Assembly: GCA_022702705.1 (NCBI GenBank)
Contig: CM040427.1
Span: forward strand, 77,863,283-77,927,282
Reading direction: 5' to 3'
Length of the DNA stretch: 64,000 nt
Source: Papilionanthe hookeriana x Papilionanthe teres
Taxonomy: Eukaryota > Streptophyta > Magnoliopsida > Asparagales > Orchidaceae
The position numbers and the translations under genes were made by a program. Below the pieces are notes generated by a model, which did not search any database, was not told the origin of the DNA, and worked only from the letters and a program-made list of their open reading frames with translations. Positions 35,905 through 47,956 of the stretch are shown here, in pieces (the first letter of the stretch is position 1; each line of letters begins with the position of its first letter).

Positions 35905-37603
35905 ATGCGTAGTTCAGGTTATGAGGGACTTGTGCCTTACGATTCTGAATTAGAAAGAACTATCAGAAAAATCAAAAAAATTAAAAATATAGAAAAAGAT
36001 AAAAATATTCAAGAAATGACAAATCATCAAAATCAAAATGTTGGCATCCATCAAGAATTCAGACCTTTAAGAGATTATGCTAACCCTACAGTGGATGAAC
36101 TTCATGGTAGTATTCAACACCCTGCTGTAGCTGATTCCTTCGAGCTTAAACCTGCTATTATCCAAATGGTGTCTACTAATCAGTTTGGGAGAGCAACAAC
36201 TGAAGATCCTAATTTGCATCTTGCTAATTTTCTAGAGTTGTGTGCTACTTTTAAATATGATGGTGTTTCGAATGATGTTATTAGACTTAGAATTTTTCCT
36301 TTCTCACTAAGGGATAAAGCTAAGATATGGTTAAATTCGTTAGCACCTGGATCTATCAGAACTTGGGGTGATTTAGCACAAAAATTCCTTGCTAAATATT
36401 TTCCACCATCGAAGACTGCGAAGTTGAGAAATGATATTACATCTTTTTTTCAGTTTGAAGGTGAATCAATATATGAAGCATGGGAAAGATTTAAAGATCT
36501 CCTCAGGAAATGTCCACATCATTCGATACCGATTGGTTAATAATTCAAATCTTTTACAATGGATTAGTTGGATCTCTTAGATCAATTATTGATGCTGCTA
36601 CTGGTGAATCATTAATGTCTAAACAGTTTTCTGATGCTTATGCTTTAATTGAAGAAATGACTACTAATAATTTTCCATGACCTTCTGAAAGGTTAAATCC
36701 TAAAAAGGTAGCCGTGTTCATGAAAATGATGCTTTTGCAATGTTAGCAAATCAAGTTGCTGCAATTTCAAGGAAGATAGACCAATTTGGGATGAATATTT
36801 CTCAGCCAAATTCCATGATTGAAGAAAATTCATTAGGCCAAATGGTTGATTCTTATTCTTCACCAGAAACTTTGAATGCTATAAGCAAGCCTAATAAACC
36901 ATATTCCAATTATTATAACCCAGGTTGGAAGAACCACCCAAAGTTTAACTAGAATACCAATAATCAGGGTGGTATTAATCAACAATGGGGGAACCACCAA
37001 GTAAACCCATTGGGAAACTGGAACAACTAAGGAAATAATAATTATAGACTAACCTATCTTCTTGGTTTTAAAAATGCTTTACAATTAAAGGAGAAGAAGT
37101 TGTCTATTGAAGAAGTGGTGTCACATATGGGAAATCAATTACAAATTCAAGGAGCAAACATCAGAAATATTGAAAATCAATTGGGACAAATTGCAAATTC
37201 ATTAAGTAATAGATCCCAAGGAATGCTTCCAAGTAATACTGAAGTGAATCCAAGAGAAAAGAATGAAGAGCATGTAAAAGCAATTCAACCGAGAAGTGGA
37301 AGAGAGTTGGAAGGTCGAGTTCGTAAAGAAACCGAAGTAGAGAAAGAAGAGATTGAAGAACCAAAAGAGGACGCTCCAAAAGGTTTGGAAAGACCAATTT
37401 TTCCACCTAAGGTTGATTTGGAAAAGCCACCACCTCCATTTCCTCAGAGACTTCGTCAACAAAAGTTGGATAAGCAATTTTCAAAATTCTTGGAGATATT
37501 TAAGAAGCTTACCATTAATATTCCATTTGCTGAAGCCTTAAAACAAATGCCGAGCTATGTGAAATTTATGAAGGATATTCTCAACGTAGAAGAGGAAGTT
37601 TGA
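35905..37603 (+). pseudogene. Athila-type Gag of element B
   Basis: ATG 35905 starts the MRSSGYEGLVPYDSELERT segment shared with elements C and E. The capsid follows (PLRDYANPTVDE, FELKPAIIQM, HLANFLELCATFKYDGVS, KIWLNSLAPGSI, KYFPPSKTAKLRNDITSF, YEAWERFKDLLRKCPHH). A frameshift near 36530 and further stops (to about 37050) break it. The C-terminal part (37100-37603) has LQIQGANIRNIENQLGQIAN and PPPPFPQRLRQQK, which lead into the protease. Confidence 0.92.
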
Positions 37604-38086
37604 AGATAATGAGACAGTTGCACTTAGTGAGGAGTGCAGTGTAATAATTCAGAAGAAGCTTCCTGAAAAGCTTAAAGATCCTGGTAGTTTCACAATTCCA
37701 TGTGTAATCGGAGACAGATTCTATGAAAAAGCTTTATGTGATTTTGGTGCAAGCATTAACCTTATGCCTCAACTACTGTAACTCTGTAATTAACAGATCG
37801 TTCGATCACATATCCAAAAGGAGTTATAGAAGATGTTTCAGTTAAAGTGGATCAATTTATCTTTCCTATTGATTTCATTGTGATTGATATGGAGGAAGAT
37901 AAAGAGATACCCATCATTTTGGGAAGACCTTTCCTAGCCACAGGCAGAGTAATGATAGATGTGAAAAAAGAGGAATTAATGATGAGGGTAAATGATCAAA
38001 CTATTACATTCAATATTTTGAAATCGATGAAATATCCTGCAAGAGTTAAAGATGATGAATGTTATAGGACGATGATATTTGAGTGA
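37604..38086 (+). pseudogene. Athila-type aspartic protease of element B
   Basis: Pattern FTIPC, ALCDFGASINLMP (active-site Asp in DFGAS), then VDQFIFPIDFIVIDMEED, IPIILGRPFLATGR. A short deletion near 37770 after LMP and a frameshift before it show decay. Confidence 0.85.
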
Positions 38087-39380
38087 ATGTCATTTCAAGT
38101 CAACTTATGAAGAAAAACCTGAAAGGGAAGAATTAGAACATAAGCAAGAAGAGGAGTTACATCATTCTAAAGATTTTCAAGAGGGAGAATCAAATTATGT
38201 TCATGAAAATTTTGAATTGTTGGATATGACTGAAAAAGATGAATCTTATGGTCTATCAATTGAAAAACCTCCTGAACTTGAGTTAAAAAAGCTTCCTGAT
38301 TATTTGAAGTATGTTTTACTGGGTGAGTCCTCAACCTTGTCTGTTATAATTTCATCTTAATTGATTGAAAAATAAGAAGAAAGTTTGCTTGAAATTTTGA
38401 AGAAGTATAAGAAAGCCTTTGGATGGAAAATTGCTGATATTAAAGGAATCAGTCCTTCAATTTGTATGCATAAAATTCTTATGGAAGATAATTGCAAACA
38501 TTGGGTTGATCCCCAAAGAAGATTAAATCTTATCATGAAAGATGTTAAAAAAGAAATTTTGAAGTAGTTGGATGCTGGAATTATCTACCCTATTTCAGAT
38601 AGTGCATGAGTTAGTCTTATTCATTGTGTTCCTAAGAAAGGAGGAGTAACTATGACTGTTAATGAAAAGAATGAAATGATTCCATCAAGACAAGTTACAG
38701 AGTGGCGAATATGCATTGATTATAGAAAATAAAATTTTGCCACAAGGAAATATCATTTTCCACTCCCATTTCTGGATCAGATACTGGATAGACTGGCCGT
38801 GCATAAATACTTTTGTTTTCTAGATGGATATACTGGTTACCACCAAATTTAAATTGCTCCTGAGGATCAAGAGAAAACTACATTTACCATTCCTTATGGT
38901 ACGTTTGCTTTTAGAAGAATGCCCTTTGGTTTATGTAATGCCCCGACTACATTTCAGAGATGTATGTGGCTATTTTCTGTGATTTAATTGAAAAAGGGCT
39001 TGAAGTTTTTATGAATGAATTTTTAGTGTTTGGAATTTCAATTGAGTCATGTTTAGAACATTTATCTAAAGTTCTAAAACGCTGTGAAGCAACTAATTTA
39101 GTCCTTAACTAGGAAAAATACCAATTTATGGTAGCAGGAGGAATTGTATTGGGACATCGGATTTCAGAAAAAGGTTTGGAGGTAGATCCTGAAAAAATTA
39201 AAGTTATCTCTAATTTACCTTGCCCGACCAATGTAAGGGGAATTAGAAGTTTTCTGGGACATGCTGGATTCTACAGGCATTACATCAAAGACTTTCCAAA
39301 GATTATAAAACCTTTATGCCGGTTACTGGAAAAGGATGAAATTTTTTATTTTGATGATGATAGCCTAAAAGCTTTATAAA
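38087..39380 (+). pseudogene. Reverse transcriptase of element B, inactivated
   Basis: Glu/Lys-rich linker, then LEILKKYKKAFGWKIADIKGISPSICMHKILME (about 38390-38490). Palm motifs follow with several in-frame stops: CIDYRK, FCFLDGYTGYHQI, FAFRRMPFGLCNAPTTFQ. The catalytic box reads FMNEFLVF (39008-39031), so both metal-binding Asp residues are lost. The thumb (LGHRISEKGLEVDPEKIK, FLGHAGFYRHYIKDF) is intact. Confidence 0.9.
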
Positions 39381-39830
39381 CATTAAAAGAAAAATTAATC
39401 ACTGCACCTGTTATAATTTCACCAAATTGGGAAAAACCTTTTGAATTAAGGTGTGATGCTAGTGATTATGCTATTGGTGCTGTTTTGGGTCAGAAATATG
39501 ATAAAATTTTCAAAGTTATTTATTATGCTTGTAAAACTCTTAATGATGCTCAAATTAATTATACTACTACTGAGAAAGAGTTATTGGCTATAGTATTTTC
39601 CTTTGATAAATTTTGATCATATTTAATTAGAACTAAATGTGTGGTGCATACTGATCATTCTGCTATCAAATATTTAACGAAAAAGAAGGATGTGAAACTG
39701 AGATTGATTAGATGGATTCTTCTTTTACAAGAATTTGATTTTGAGATAGTAGATAGGAAGGGTTCTGATAATAAAATTGTTGATCATTTGTCCAGGCTTG
39801 AAAATGAAAAATCTCTCTGTGATGCTGAAG
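39381..39830 (+). pseudogene. RNase H of element B
   Basis: Motifs LRCDASDYAIGAVLG, TTEKELLAIVFSFDKF, HTDHSAIKYL and GSDNKIVDHLSRL keep the acidic residues. A TGA near 39617 interrupts. Confidence 0.88.
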
Positions 39831-40615
39831 AAATTAATGAACATTTTCCCGTTGAAAAATTATTCACTGTTAATGAGTGGCGTGTTCCGTGGTATGCCGA
39901 CATAGTAAACTTTATTGTCAGTAATATTATACCCTATGGTTTGACATACCAGGAAAAGAAGAAGATGCTAAGACTTATTTTTGGGAAGATCCATTTTTAT
40001 ATAAACAAGGAAAGGATCTTATAATTCAAAAATTTGTACCTTTGGAAGATAATTATGAAATTATTCAAAAATGTCATGATTCTGATTATGGGGCACATTT
40101 TGGAGTTGAAAGAACTGCATATTAAATCTTACAATCTGGATTTTATTAACCTACAATTTTTAAGGATGTGAATGCTTATATTAAAAATTGTGATAGATGT
40201 CAGCGTGTAGGCAATATTTCTAGAAGAAATTAGATGCCTCTCAATTATATGTTGGAAGTTGAAATATTTAATGTTTGGGGATTAGATTTCATGGGTTCAT
40301 TTACACTATCTTTCAGAAATGTTTATATTTTGATAGTAGTAGAATATGTTTCCAAATGGATTGAAGCTATTGCTTTACCTCGATGTGATGCTCAAAGTTG
40401 CTAATTTTTTAAGAAATAATATAGTTTGCAGATTTGGAATACCAAGAGTAATCATAGTTGATAGGGGAAGTCATTTTAAAAATGCGATTATTGAGAATTT
40501 AGCAATGAAATATCATATAAATCATCGCATTGCTACTGGTTATCATCCTCAGACAAGTGGTTTGGATGAATTATCCAATCGTGAAATTAAAAGAATATTG
40601 GAAAAGACTGTTAAT
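39831..40615 (+). pseudogene. Integrase of element B, truncated by LTR C
   Basis: Zinc-binding CHDSD...HFGVERTAY and CDRCQ, core LDFMGSF, IVDRGSHFKN, TGYHPQTSGLDELSNREIK. It stops after KTVN, where the next LTR begins (about 40616). Stops and a frameshift near 40390 break it. The rest of element B is not in the window. Confidence 0.85.
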
Positions 40616-42129
40616 TGACCAGAGAAAAATGTATTGAGAAATTCATACCAATATTATATTAACTTTTGATGAAATTGTACTTTAAAGAAATGTATTTTCT
40701 ATGTTTTATTGCAAGTATGAAGATTTATAGGTAATGGAGCAAAAAGATGGAAAAAGGATCAAATCTGGAACGAAAAGGACTAAAAGAAATAAAAATTGAA
40801 CTAGCCCGCCGACGATGAGGAATAGGCCGTCGACGGCGTGCTTTTTTTGAGAGCATTTGAATATATTATAAAGGAGCCCACCGACGGCGAGATCGAGCCT
40901 GCCGACAGCGAGCCTGAGCTGTTGGCCTACGTTCTAGAAGCCCGCCGACGGCGAGAAGGTCGGTTCAAGCAATATACATTGAATCTGGAAGCTTTTTGAA
41001 GAGGTGCTTAAGCAAACATTAGAAATCTTTCTTCCTCTTTAAATAGAGACGATTTTAGGCCAAATGTGTGTCTTCTTTGTGCCCTTGGTTTGTCATTTTT
41101 AAGTGTTTTTATTAGTTTATTTAGTGTGCGAGTGTGTTCTAGAGAGTATATTAGTGAGTTTAATTGAGTGTGTTGTACAAGAAGGAAGAGTCAGAGGAAC
41201 TTCAAGGAGTCTGCTTGTGGAGAAAATTCGAAATAAGTTTTGTTTGTTGTTTTATAACTTTAATTTTATATGAAATATAAGTTTTGTGTTATTATTCCTA
41301 TGCATTTTGAGCAGTTTTCTCTGTCTTTCTCCTTATTTTTGAGATTTTGTGAAATGGAAAATTAAATTAGTTGTGCCTAAATATTAAATAAAAATTTTGA
41401 TAATCTTTAACTTGAATCTTAATTTACTTTCAATTTGGCCAATTGAACTGTTAAAATATGTTGATTTCACAACTAAAGTAAAGATTACATCCAAGATTCA
41501 GAGAAAGCAAAAGCCTCGAAAAGAGGGTGCAAATAAATAGGGAAATATTATTTATCAGGCGTAGAATTGGATATTTTAGAGTGACAGATTAAAATCTTCA
41601 ATTCGGTCCTATCGTTTGGGTGCTGAAGTGTAGATGTTAGCCCTCGGGCGAGGGAACGTGGGAGCTCCGAAGTGAGAGCCGGTATCCTCCCGACTAGCCG
41701 CAGATTCAGTAACCAAGCATAAGATTAGTCAATATTCTTTATGCCTGGACCAAAGGGTAAAGAATAGGAATGCTCCTATTTGGCACAATAGAATTCTAAC
41801 TAATTTGATTATCCTTTCACTTAATTCTCTTAAACAAGGGAAGATATACTTTTCTAAATTGCAATCTTCCATTAAAAAATTAGTAATAGAGCTTAGTGTA
41901 AGTGTTCTTTATTTTCATATACTAGATAGTAATTGCATCTGCTAAAAATTAGTTGATAATCTCAAACTTCTCTGTGGGATAGTTATCTAGGACTCCATTA
42001 GAGCCCTGTATTACTTGAACGATACGTATACTTGCGTTTATAAAAGTGGTAACTTTGCTATTATTGAATATTAATTTTATTCTGGTTAAACATTTATATA
42101 GTTATACACTTTCCACCCCGAACCTGTCA
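40616..42129 (+). repeat. LTR C, 5' LTR of Athila-like element C
   Basis: Inferred start TGACC at 40616, 58 bases before the shared ATTGTACTTTAAAG block as in the other family members; the exact edge is uncertain by about 30 bases. Ends ACCTGTCA before a PBS. TATA-like CTTTAAATAG at about 41037-41046. Confidence 0.75.
40808..40964 (+). promoter_or_regulatory. Cluster of five DRE/CRT cores (RCCGAC) in U3 of LTR C
   Basis: RCCGAC at 40808-40813, 40880-40885, 40901-40906 and 40944-40949, and on the minus strand at 40964-40959. Most continue to an inverted GCCGACGGC-type half. It lies about 75-230 bases upstream of the TATA-like box. RCCGAC is the core bound by CBF/DREB proteins (established). 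Binding here is inferred. Confidence 0.55.
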
Positions 42130-42135
42130 AGTTTT

Positions 42136-42150
42136 TGGCGCTGTTGCCGG
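42136..42150 (+). promoter_or_regulatory. Primer-binding site of element C, split by the 8.7-kb solo LTR
   Basis: TGGCGCTGTTGCCGG is interrupted; the remaining GGA is found after the insertion (50847). Removing the insertion and one GCCGG restores an 18-base tRNA-Asp-type site with one mismatch. Confidence 0.88.
42146..42150. repeat. Target-site duplication GCCGG, left copy
   Basis: Directly before TGTTGACCTC; same five bases at 50842-50846. Confidence 0.9.
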
Positions 42151-42172
42151 TGTTGACCTCATTTTACAATGA

Positions 42173-43700
42173 GTCAATACCCTTATGATCTAAAAAGTCA
42201 ACATTGGTCAAATTGGTAAAACCAGACCCTGTGACCAACCCTGTTGACCCCATAGGTCACCATTTTGACCTAAAAAGTCAACTTTGGACAAATTGGTCAA
42301 ACCAGACCCAGTGACCAACCCTGTTGACCCCATAGGTCACCCTTTTGACCTAAAAAGTCAACTTTGGTCAAAATGGTCAAACCAGACCTCATGACCTACC
42401 CTGTTGACCCCATAGGTCAACCTTATGACCTAAAAAGTCAACTTTGGTCAAACTGGTCAAACCAGACCTAATGACCTACCCTCTTGACCCCATAGGTCAA
42501 CCTTATGACCTAAAAAGTCAACTATGGTCAAACTGGTCAAACCAGACCTAATGACCAACCCTGTTGACCCCATAGGTCAACCTTATGACCTAAAAGTCAA
42601 CTTTGGTCAAACTGGTCAAACCAGACCTAATGACCTACCCTGTTGACCCTATAGGTCAACCTTATGACCAAAAAGTCAACTTTGGTCAAATTGGTCAAAC
42701 CGGACCTAATGACCAATCTCGTTGACCCCATAGGTCAACCTTATGACCTAAAAGTCAACTTTGGTCAAATTGGTCAAACCAGACCTAATGACCTACCCTG
42801 TTGACCCCATAGGTCAACCTTATGACCTAAAAAGTCAACTTTGGTTAAATTGGTCAAACCAGACCTAATGACCAACCCTGTTGACCCCATAGGTCAACCT
42901 TATGACCTAAAAAGTTAACTTTGGTCAAATTGGTCAAACCAGACCTAATGACCTACCCTGTTGACCCCACGAGTCAACCTTATGACCTAAAAGTCAACTT
43001 TGGTCAAATTGGTCAAACCGGACCTAATGACCAACCTCGTTGACCCCATAGGTCAACCTTACGACCTAAAAAGTCAACTTTGGTCAAATTGGTCAAACCG
43101 TACCTAATGACCTACCCCGTCGACCCCATAAGGTCAACCTTATGACCTAAAAAGTCAACTTTGGTCAAATTGGTCAAACCAGACCTAATGACCTACCCTG
43201 TTGACCACATAGGTAAACCTTATGACCTAAAAAGTCAACTTTAGTCAAATTGGTCAAACCAGACCTAATGACAAACCCTGTTGACCCCATAGGTCAACCT
43301 TATGACCTAAAAAGTCAACTTTGGTCAAATTGGTCAAACCAGACCTAATGACCTACCTTGTTGACCCGATAGGTCAACCTTATGACATAAAAAGTCATCT
43401 TTGGTCAAATTGGTCAAACCAGACCTAATGACTAACCTTGTTGACCTCATAGGTCAACCTTATGACCTAAAAAGTAAACTTTGGTCAAATTGGTCAAACC
43501 AGTCCTAATGACCAACCCTGTTGACCCCATAGGTCAACCTTATGACCTAAAAGTCTACTTTGGTCAAACTTGTCAAACCAGACCTAATGACCTACCCTGT
43601 TGACCCCATAGGTCAACCTTATGACCTAAAAAGTCAACTTTGGTCAAATTGGTCAAACCAGACCCAATGACCAATCCTGTTGACCCATAAGTCAACCGTT
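42173..43700 (+). repeat. About 19 copies of an 80-bp array in U3, dense in W-box cores
   Basis: The unit reads TTGACCCCATAGGTCAACC... with AAGTCAACTTTGGTCAAATT following. Each intact unit has five TTGAC[C/T] cores (both strands), about 95 in total. The array lies 0.9-2.5 kb upstream of the TATA box. W-box cores are bound by WRKY factors (established); binding here is untested. Confidence 0.85.
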
Positions 43701-44640
43701 TCACCCAATGACACATTCAAAACCCCACAATGACAAAATCACAAGTACTGGACATTTTAAAATTAAATTGATCAATTTGGGCTGACTTGGGTCAACCCAG
43801 GTCAAAATTGGTCAACACCTATCTATTTTGATTAAAATAGATAAAAATGAAATAAAAACAACAAAATTAATCAAATAATTAATTTCAAAATTATTTTGAT
43901 TAATTAAAATGATTAATGATTTAATTTTCAATATTTTAATTAAATGACATAATTAATTAAAATGAAAATTAAATTAAAATCATAAAATGACAAAAATGAT
44001 AAAATTAATCAATTAAATAAATTGAAATTATTTTCAATTAATAAATTGATTAATAAAATATTTTCCAACAATTTTAATTAATAAAATAATTAATTAAAAT
44101 GGGAAATTAAAAAGAAATGAAATGACATATAGCCTTCTCATAATTAATTAGGCTAAACTCATCCTAAGGCTTAATTAACACATAATTAAGCCCACATTAA
44201 GACCACTTAGCCATGGGTTAATACCCATCATGATGCATGGGGTGAGGTGTCACTCTCTCCTTCACCCTAAGCTTCATTTAGCCATGAGGTGGCCGGCCAA
44301 CATGAGGCCTCACCTCCCACCTCCCAAGCTACCCAATGGAAGGAAAACCATGCATGAAACGCCCCTACCATGGTTAGAAGCAATGATGAGGGATAAGCTT
44401 GTGTGTCACCATTTGCCAAGCTTAAGAGATGAGGTGTAAGCTCCCTATGAAGAGTAGAGGCAGCTCACCATGCACCTCTTACATGAGCCAATGGGTGAGA
44501 GACAAAACAATGGAAATCATCATGGAAAACTTAGGGAGAAGCATCAATGCCTATCTTCAGCCAATTTCTTCACTCAATGGGCTGATAGAGGAGGTAACTA
44601 CTCCCCTAGAACATCCTAAGTTAAGCCATAACCTTCCCAT
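43701..44640 (+). other. AT-rich and promoter-proximal U3 of the 8.7-kb LTR
   Basis: About 0.5 kb of TTAATTAA-type AT-rich sequence, then a more mixed region up to the TATA box. Further W-box cores are at about 43788-43818. The open frames of up to 72 codons (44230-44647) show no protein family. Confidence 0.5.
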
Positions 44641-44642
44641 GC

Positions 44643-44650
44643 TATAAATA
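44643..44650 (+). promoter_or_regulatory. TATA box of the 8.7-kb LTR
   Basis: TATAAATA within GCTATAAATAGGACCCC, a canonical plant TATA context. It defines U3 (42151 to about 44675) and R-U5 (onward). Confidence 0.75.
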
Positions 44651-45169
44651 GGACCCCATGGCCGAACCTAGCAAGAAGAAGAAAAAAATTTAGGGAGAAC
44701 TATAGGCTGCCCAAATCCACCTGCTCCCAACATAAAAAGTCTTCCTAAGAGTCTCAGTAATCTTTTAGGATCAAATTCAAGCCATAGTTTGAGCCTATTT
44801 GAGCCAATTTGACCAAATTTCAAAAACAGCCCAAATTAGGTACATCTTCAAAATTCCTCCCTAAGCCCGACTTCTGGATCAAATTGCTGCAACAATAACC
44901 TTCTATTGGAGTTCTAGAAGGCAACCATAAGGTCTGATCTAGCTTGATTTGCTTGTGGCAAAGGTATGGAATTTTTCTTTACAAAATAAATCATATCTTC
45001 GACATGTCATGTGTTATACTAGCCCAGAAGTGCATCATCACCGTATGGATGGATACTTCTCCCCCAGATGATCATTTAAAAAAAAATCACTCAATTTCAT
45101 CAAGAAATGAGTGACATATTGATGTTTAAAGTTTAATGGTTCGAAATAATTCAGATTTTTATCTGAATT

Positions 45170-45310
45170 ATCTCGACCGTCCGATCCCGGGCCTTAGGGA
45201 TGGACGGCGCGGATGATTCCCCGCGGTGTCCGCTGTTCGGCTTCCCGCAGCGGATCCTCCAGCTCGTTCGACGCGTACGAGGACACGCGTCGAACGGCGG
45301 TGACTTTGGC
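45170..45310 (+). other. GC island in R-U5 of the 8.7-kb LTR
   Basis: GC-rich stretch in AT-rich surroundings, holding TGGACGGCGCGGAT (45200-45213). It corresponds in place to the 7560-8030 island of the Ogre LTR. Confidence 0.45.
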
Positions 45311-45969
45311 GGCAGGAAATTATAAAAAAAATCCATAAAACCTTAAAAACTTATCAATATCTTTTTATCTAGAGGTCACAAAAATATGATAAAAATACCT
45401 CTGGAAAGCTCTTGAAGAGGAGAAAATTGTGAGACCAAAATCATAATTTTCTTCTCAGTATTTAATTTTTAATTAATTAAATACTCTCTGGAGTATTTTA
45501 ATTATTAAAAATTATTTATAAATCAAAAAATTATGAAACTTTGAGGCATTTATCTTTATGTTCTTAGGAACCTTCCATAATTTTTCCAAGGACGTGAAAA
45601 CATGCCTAGGACACTTTTCCTTAATTTTCAAGTTTCTTTATAATTATTTCAAATAATAATAATAAAATTGAAAATTAAGGAAAATAAAAATGCAAATGGC
45701 TAGAAATGATAGGGCAACGAGACAATAACCCTAAGAAAATTATTTCTAAGTCATAGAAATCATTTTGAATGGTATTTTGAAATTTAGGGTTAAAATCCTT
45801 TATTAATTAAATAATTTTAATCCTAAAAATACCCCTTTATAAATTTAACCTATTTTCATCAACAATCAAAGTTTGAAAATGGTTATAGTCTATGATAGAC
45901 TAATGAGAAATTTCACTTGAGTCTAAAATGACCAAATTGGACTTAACTAAATTTAAAATAACATTTAAA

Positions 45970-47340
45970 CCCATTAAACCTTACTTAAATTAGGTTTAAT
46001 ATAAAAATTAAATCTTAATTAAGTTTAAAGACATATTAAACTTAATTAATCAAAATTAAACCTTTTAATTAAGTTTAAAGACATAATAAACTTAATTAAC
46101 CCATTAAACCCTACTTAAATTAGGTTTAATATAAAAATCAAATCTTAATTAAGTTTAAAGACACATTAAACTTAATTAATCAAAATTAAACCTTTTAATT
46201 AAGTTTAAAGACATAATAAACTTAATTAACCCATTAAACCTTACTTAAATTAGGTTTAATATAAAAATCAAATCTTAATTAAGTTTAAAGACACATTAAA
46301 CTTAATTAATCAAAATTAAACCTTTTAATTAAGTTTAAAGACATGATAAATTTAATTAACCCATTAAACCTTACTTAAATTAGGTTTAATATAAAAATCA
46401 AATCTTAATTAAGTTTAAAGACACATTAAACTTAATTAATCAAAATTAAACCTTTTAATTAAGTTTAAAGACATGATAAACTTAATTAACCCATTAAACC
46501 TTACTTAAATTAGGTTTAATATAAAAATCAAGTCTTAATTAAGTTTAAAGACACATTAAACTTAATTGAACAAAATTAAACCTTTTAATTAAGTTTAAAG
46601 ACATGATAAACTTAATTAATCCATTAAACCTTACTCAAATTAGGTTTAATATAAAAATCAAATCTTAATTAAGTTTAAAGACACATTAAACTTAATTAAT
46701 CAAAATTAAACCTTTTAATTAAGTTTAAAGACATAATAAACTTAATTAACCCACTAAACCTTACTTAAATTAGGTTTAATATAACAATCAAATCTTAATT
46801 AAGTTTAAAGGCACATTAAACTTAATTAATCAAAATTAAACCTTATTAATTAAGTTTAAAGACATAATAAACTTAATTAACCCATTAAACCTTACTTAAA
46901 TTAGGTTTAATATAAAAATCAAATCTTAATTAAGTTTAAAGACACATTAAACTTAATTAAACAAAATTAAACCTTTTAATTAGGTTTAAAAACATAATAA
47001 ACTTAATTAACTCATTAAACCATACTTAAATTAGGTTTAATATAAAAATCAAGTCTTAATTAAGTTTAAAGACAAATTAAACTTAATTAATCAAAATTAA
47101 ACCTTATAAATTAAGTTTAAAGACAAATTAAACTTAATTAACCCATTAAACCTTACCTAAATTAGGTTTAAAACAAAAATTAAAATTTTAATTAAGTTTA
47201 AAGACAAATTAAACTTAATTAACCCACTAAACCTTACCTAAATTAGGTTTAAATACAAAAATCAACACTTTTAATTAACTTTAAGAACATATTAAACTTA
47301 ACCTTTAATTAAGTTTAAAGACATATTAAACTTAATTAAC
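45970..47340 (+). repeat. About 9-10 copies of a 130-bp hairpin array
   Basis: Each unit holds perfect inverted repeats, for example TTAATTAAGTTTAA ... TTAAACTTAATTAA (14 pairs, 7-base loop) and ATTAAACCT/AGGTTTAAT. Copies decay toward 47340. Confidence 0.88.
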
Positions 47341-47344
47341 CTTC

Positions 47345-47955
47345 TTACACATTAGGTTTAAAACAAACATAAACCCTAATTAGTGTCTAACCCATTAGAC
47401 CTAATTAAACCATTAGACCTTAACTAACTAAGGTTTAATCAAACATAAACCCTAATTAGTGTCAACCCATTAGACATCTAATTAAACCATTAGACCTTAA
47501 CTAACTAAGGTTTAATCAAACATAAACCCTAGTTAGGTCATAGCCATTGAATCTAATTAAACCATTAGACCTTAACTAACTAAGGTTTAATCAAACATAA
47601 ACCCTAATTAGGTCTAACCCATTAGACCTAATTAAACCATTAGACCTTAACTAACTAAGATTTAATCAAACAGAAACCCTAATTAGGTCTAACCCATTAG
47701 ACCTTAATTAACTAAGGTTTAATCAAACATAAACCCTAATTAGGTCTAACCCATTAGACCTAATTAAACCATTAGACCATAACTAACTAATGTTTAATCA
47801 AACATAAACCCTAATTAGGTCTAACCCATTAGATCTAATTAAACCATTAGACCTTAACTAACTAAGGTTTAATCAAACATAAACCCTAATTAGGTCTAAC
47901 CCATTAGACCTAATTAAACCATTAGACCTTAACTAACTAAGGTTTAATCAAACAT
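47345..47955 (+). repeat. About 8 copies of a 75-bp hairpin array
   Basis: TAATTAGGTCTAA-CCCA-TTAGACCTAATTA gives a 13-pair stem with a 4-base loop at each unit junction. ACCTTA/TAAGGT forms a second one. Confidence 0.88.
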
Positions 47956-47956
47956 T

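Noticed and set aside
42173..43700. CRISPR-like array
   Set aside because: No unique spacers between repeats; the units are directly joined and this is plant LTR sequence.
44230..44647. Two short plus-strand frames before the TATA box
   Set aside because: Low-complexity composition in U3, no family, and not placed to be expressed from the LTR promoter.
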